A stretch of 8,223 nucleotides of DNA, from contig JASLAP010000035.1 in assembly GCA_030147065.1 (NCBI GenBank), positions 1 through 8,223 on the forward strand, read 5' to 3'. Made by a program: the position numbers and the translations under genes. Position 1 is the stretch's first letter. The number at the start of each line of letters is the position of its first letter. The notes under the pieces are model-generated. The model worked only from the letters and a program-made list of their open reading frames with translations, had not been told where the DNA came from and made no database searches. Source of the stretch: Pseudonocardia sp. (GTDB lineage Bacteria > Actinomycetota > Actinomycetes > Mycobacteriales > Pseudonocardiaceae). Below are positions 7,061 to 8,223 of this stretch, piece after piece.

Positions 7061-7321
7061 TCACCCGACGAGCAGGCCGGCGAGGAAGCTGCCGATCTCG
7101 GGACCGCTCCCGGAGACCGCGATGCCCAGGGCGATCAGCCCGATCACCAGGCCGACACTGCGCCGGGCGACCCCGGCGTTGTCGCCCCGGCCACCGATCC
7201 AGAGCAGGATGACGGCGATGCCGAGGAGCACGAGCGGCACCACGTTGTCCTGGATCCAGCCCTGCAGGCCGCCTGTGCTCAGGCCCTGCGCGAGCAGCGC
7301 AACGGCCTCGGGTCCCGACAT
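7061..7321 (-). CDS. Small two-helix membrane protein, VirB2-like by position
   Basis: This is an 86-residue protein with an ATG start (7319-7321) and an excellent ribosome-binding site, GAGGAGGAG, 5 nt upstream (7327-7335). It is the first gene of the operon. Residues 1-25 form an amphipathic N-terminus (SGPEAVALLAQGLSTGG...). Two hydrophobic helices follow at about 27-43 and 56-72, separated by a short charged loop (GGRGDNAGVARRS). The C-terminus is hydrophobic and glycine-rich (SFLAGLLVG). No cleavable signal peptide is evident. Small two-helix proteins encoded immediately before VirB3 and VirB4 homologues are often VirB2/TrbC-like pilin or channel subunits, and this one fits by size, order and topology. 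Sequence similarity cannot be tested here, and it could instead be a lineage-specific accessory membrane protein. The SD strength relative to its neighbours suggests it is the most highly translated product of the operon, as expected of a structural subunit. Confidence 0.85.
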   Translation of the reverse strand: MSGPEAVALLAQGLSTGGLQGWIQDNVVPLVLLGIAVILLWIGGRGDNAGVARRSVGLVIGLIALGIAVSGSGPEIGSFLAGLLVG

Positions 7322-7326
7322 GACGG

Positions 7327-7335
7327 CTCCTCCTC
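7327..7335 (-). promoter_or_regulatory. Strong ribosome-binding site of the first operon gene
   Basis: The minus strand reads GAGGAGGAG, 5 nt before the ATG at 7319-7321. It is the closest match in this operon to the anti-16S consensus and fixes the start of the 86-residue protein. Confidence 0.8.
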
Positions 7336-7382
7336 ATGGGCACTTCCAGCCCGAGGAAGCCAGTGACCCGACCCTCGGGGCG

Positions 7383-7408
7383 CCGAGCACCCGACCTGGT
7401 CGGCTCGG
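7383..7408 (-). other. Stem-loop in the predicted 5' leader of the T4SS operon
   Basis: CCGAGC (7383-7388) pairs with GCTCGG (7403-7408). Inside it CGACC (7392-7396) pairs with GGTCG (7398-7402), leaving a small bulge and a very tight loop. An overlapping alternative hairpin is CTCGG (7374-7378) with CCGAG (7383-7387). Such pairs occur readily by chance at this GC content. A role in translation control of the operon is only a possibility. Confidence 0.25.
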
Positions 7409-7447
7409 TTCTCGATCCGGTCCGAGTAGAACATGCTGACCACGGGC

Positions 7448-7453
7448 AGCATA
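7448..7453 (-). promoter_or_regulatory. Possible -10 element for the T4SS operon
   Basis: On the minus strand this reads TATGCT, the best TAnnnT match upstream of the first operon gene, about 126 nt before its ATG. No convincing -35 sequence is present at 17-18 nt spacing. If real, it leaves a 5' leader of about 120 nt that contains the stem-loop at 7383-7408. Confidence 0.25.
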
Positions 7454-7654
7454 GACGGTCGGGGACGGGGTCGCCCGCACGGCAGACACCACGCAGTACG
7501 CCGTGCCCGGGCGCCCGCGCCGACGGGTGAATCGATTCCTTGTGCAGCGCGCTCAACGGCCGGCGAACTGGACCGGTCGAGTGACAAAAGCCCCGTCCGG
7601 TCGGCCGCAAGTGGTGTGGCGGACGAGTTATCGTGCCGGACGACGATGTTAAGT

Positions 7655-7666
7655 TACTCAAGAGTA
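7655..7666. promoter_or_regulatory. Candidate operator palindrome TACTC-AA-GAGTA
   Basis: A perfect 5-bp inverted repeat with a 2-nt spacer lies about 115 nt upstream of the Fe-S oxidoreductase start. It sits in the only AT-richer patch of the intergenic region. The form TTACTC..GAGTA resembles operators of TetR-family repressors in actinobacteria. The regulator is unknown and the assignment is inferred from symmetry and position. Confidence 0.4.
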
Positions 7667-7719
7667 GGTTGAGGTCCGGTCGGCCCGTCGCGACCGGGCG
7701 GGACGACCTACCCGCGGTT

Positions 7720-7725
7720 TACGCT
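7720..7725 (+). promoter_or_regulatory. Possible -10 element for the Fe-S oxidoreductase gene
   Basis: TACGCT fits the actinobacterial TAnnnT -10 pattern. It would place a transcript start about 50 nt before the GTG. No good -35 hexamer is seen at the expected spacing, so this is a weak call. Confidence 0.25.
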
Positions 7726-7781
7726 GCTCGACAGCGGTCGCCGGCACCGCAGCCGGCGGACCACACGTGGAAGGAACGTCC

Positions 7782-8223
7782 GTGGTTGTGAGATTGGTCA
7801 TCGGCCTCGCGCTGACGGTGCTCGCGCTGGCGATCGCCGGCCGGCGGGCGTTCACCGTCTACAAGTTGATCAAATCCGGTCAACCGGCGCACGACCGCAG
7901 CGACGAGCTCGGCCGCCGGCTGCGCACCCAGCTCGTCGAGGTGTTCGGGCAGCGCCGGCTGCTCAAGTGGTCGGTACCCGGCCTGGCGCACCTGTTCACG
8001 TTCTGGGCGTTCGTCATCCTGGCGACGGTCTACCTGGAAGCCTACGGCGCGCTGTTCGTCCCGGACTTCCACATCCCGCTGGTCGGGCGCTGGCCGGTGC
8101 TCGGCTTCCTGCAGGACACCATCGCCGTGGCCTGCCTGATCTCGCTCGGCGTCTTCGCGGTCATCCGGATCCGCAACGCCCCCGACCGGGAGGCCCGGGC
8201 CAGCCGGTTCTACGGCAGCCACA
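7782..8223 (+). CDS. Partial membrane-anchored Fe-S oxidoreductase, Rv0338c-like (N-terminal 147 residues)
   Basis: This divergent plus-strand gene runs off the right edge, with 147 codons visible. The start is the GTG at 7782-7784, with GGAAGGA ending 6 nt upstream (7769-7775); the in-frame GTG at 7788 is spaced too far. Helices are visible at about residues 4-22, 65-90 and 106-128. The text FGQRRLLKWSVPGLAHLFTFWAF, VYLEAYGALFVPDFHIP and SRFYGSH closely resembles, from memory, the N-terminus of mycobacterial Rv0338c. That family has an NarI-like membrane domain followed by 4Fe-4S ferredoxin and CCG heterodisulfide-reductase-like domains. The cluster-binding domains lie outside the window, so redox function is inferred from the family. 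It is likely a chromosomal core gene and has no obvious functional link to the secretion operon. Confidence 0.88.
   Translation, partial: MVVRLVIGLALTVLALAIAGRRAFTVYKLIKSGQPAHDRSDELGRRLRTQLVEVFGQRRLLKWSVPGLAHLFTFWAFVILATVYLEAYGALFVPDFHIPLVGRWPVLGFLQDTIAVACLISLGVFAVIRIRNAPDREARASRFYGSH

Larger units (their letters stand above)
7322..7781. other. Divergent intergenic region between the T4SS operon and the Fe-S oxidoreductase gene
   Basis: These 460 nt hold no convincing gene. The open frames crossing it on both strands are low-complexity, Arg/Pro/Ser-rich and lack ribosome sites. It must carry the promoters of both divergent units. Its composition is slightly less GC-rich around 7640-7670 (gttaagttactcaagagtag) than in the coding parts. 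Several short palindromes are visible: GAATCGATTC at 7529-7538, AGCGCGCT at 7546-7553, TACTC-AA-GAGTA at 7655-7666 and GTCGCGAC at 7687-7694. I saw no tRNA, terminator with a T-tract, CRISPR repeat or att-like direct repeat. Confidence 0.75.

Noticed and set aside
7279..7587. Minus-strand 102-codon frame covering the T4SS operon leader
   Set aside because: It has no ribosome site, is rich in Arg/Pro/Ser, and runs into the first operon gene out of frame. It is more likely leader and promoter DNA.
7322..7781. tRNA, att site or CRISPR array in the intergenic region
   Set aside because: There is no cloverleaf, no TTC-containing T-loop followed by a CCA-type end, and no spaced identical repeats.
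7719..8222. Minus-strand 167-codon frame at the right edge
   Set aside because: It is antisense to the clearly recognisable Fe-S oxidoreductase N-terminus, with biased Asp/Arg/Glu/Gln composition.

Overview
The window is very GC-rich, with almost every third codon position G or C, frequent GTG starts and long antisense shadow frames. This is typical of a chromosome of a high-GC actinobacterium. The partial gene at the right edge encodes the N-terminus of a membrane-anchored Fe-S oxidoreductase of the mycobacterial Rv0338c type. That points to a mycolic-acid or Pseudonocardia-like lineage, but genus cannot be fixed from this sequence alone.

Layout: positions 1-7321 hold a compact minus-strand gene run, read right to left. 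It contains an 86-residue two-helix protein (7061-7321, VirB2-like by position), a 159-residue two-helix protein with a basic tail (6577-7056, VirB3/PrgI/TcpE-like), a 1477-residue VirB4-type ATPase (2157-6590), a 639-residue polytopic membrane protein (241-2160, VirB6/TrbL-like) and the first 65 residues of a single-span protein (1-195, possibly VirB8/TcpC-like). Junctions are a 4-nt gap, a 14-nt overlap, a 4-nt GTGA overlap and a 45-nt gap, so this is almost certainly one operon. Gene order and topologies match the core of a type IV secretion or conjugation machine (B2-B3-B4-B6-B8). No relaxase, coupling protein, integrase, tRNA or att site is visible, so the window cannot tell a mobile element from a fixed chromosomal system. 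Positions 7322-7781 are non-coding and separate this operon from the divergent plus-strand Fe-S oxidoreductase gene (7782 to the right edge).

The most notable item is a 396-residue intein (3870-5057) inserted exactly in the Walker A P-loop of the VirB4 ATPase, between Lys and Ser of GLGSGK/S. It starts with Ala, not Cys or Ser, and carries the Trp, Cys and Thr signature of class 3 inteins. It also has an apparently intact two-motif LAGLIDADG homing endonuclease and an extra Cys-rich, zinc-finger-like stretch. The ATPase cannot bind ATP normally until the intein is spliced out, so splicing would gate the motor of the secretion system. The ATPase also has a long, disordered, Asp-rich C-terminal tail and a four-unit 12-bp tandem repeat at its 5' end.
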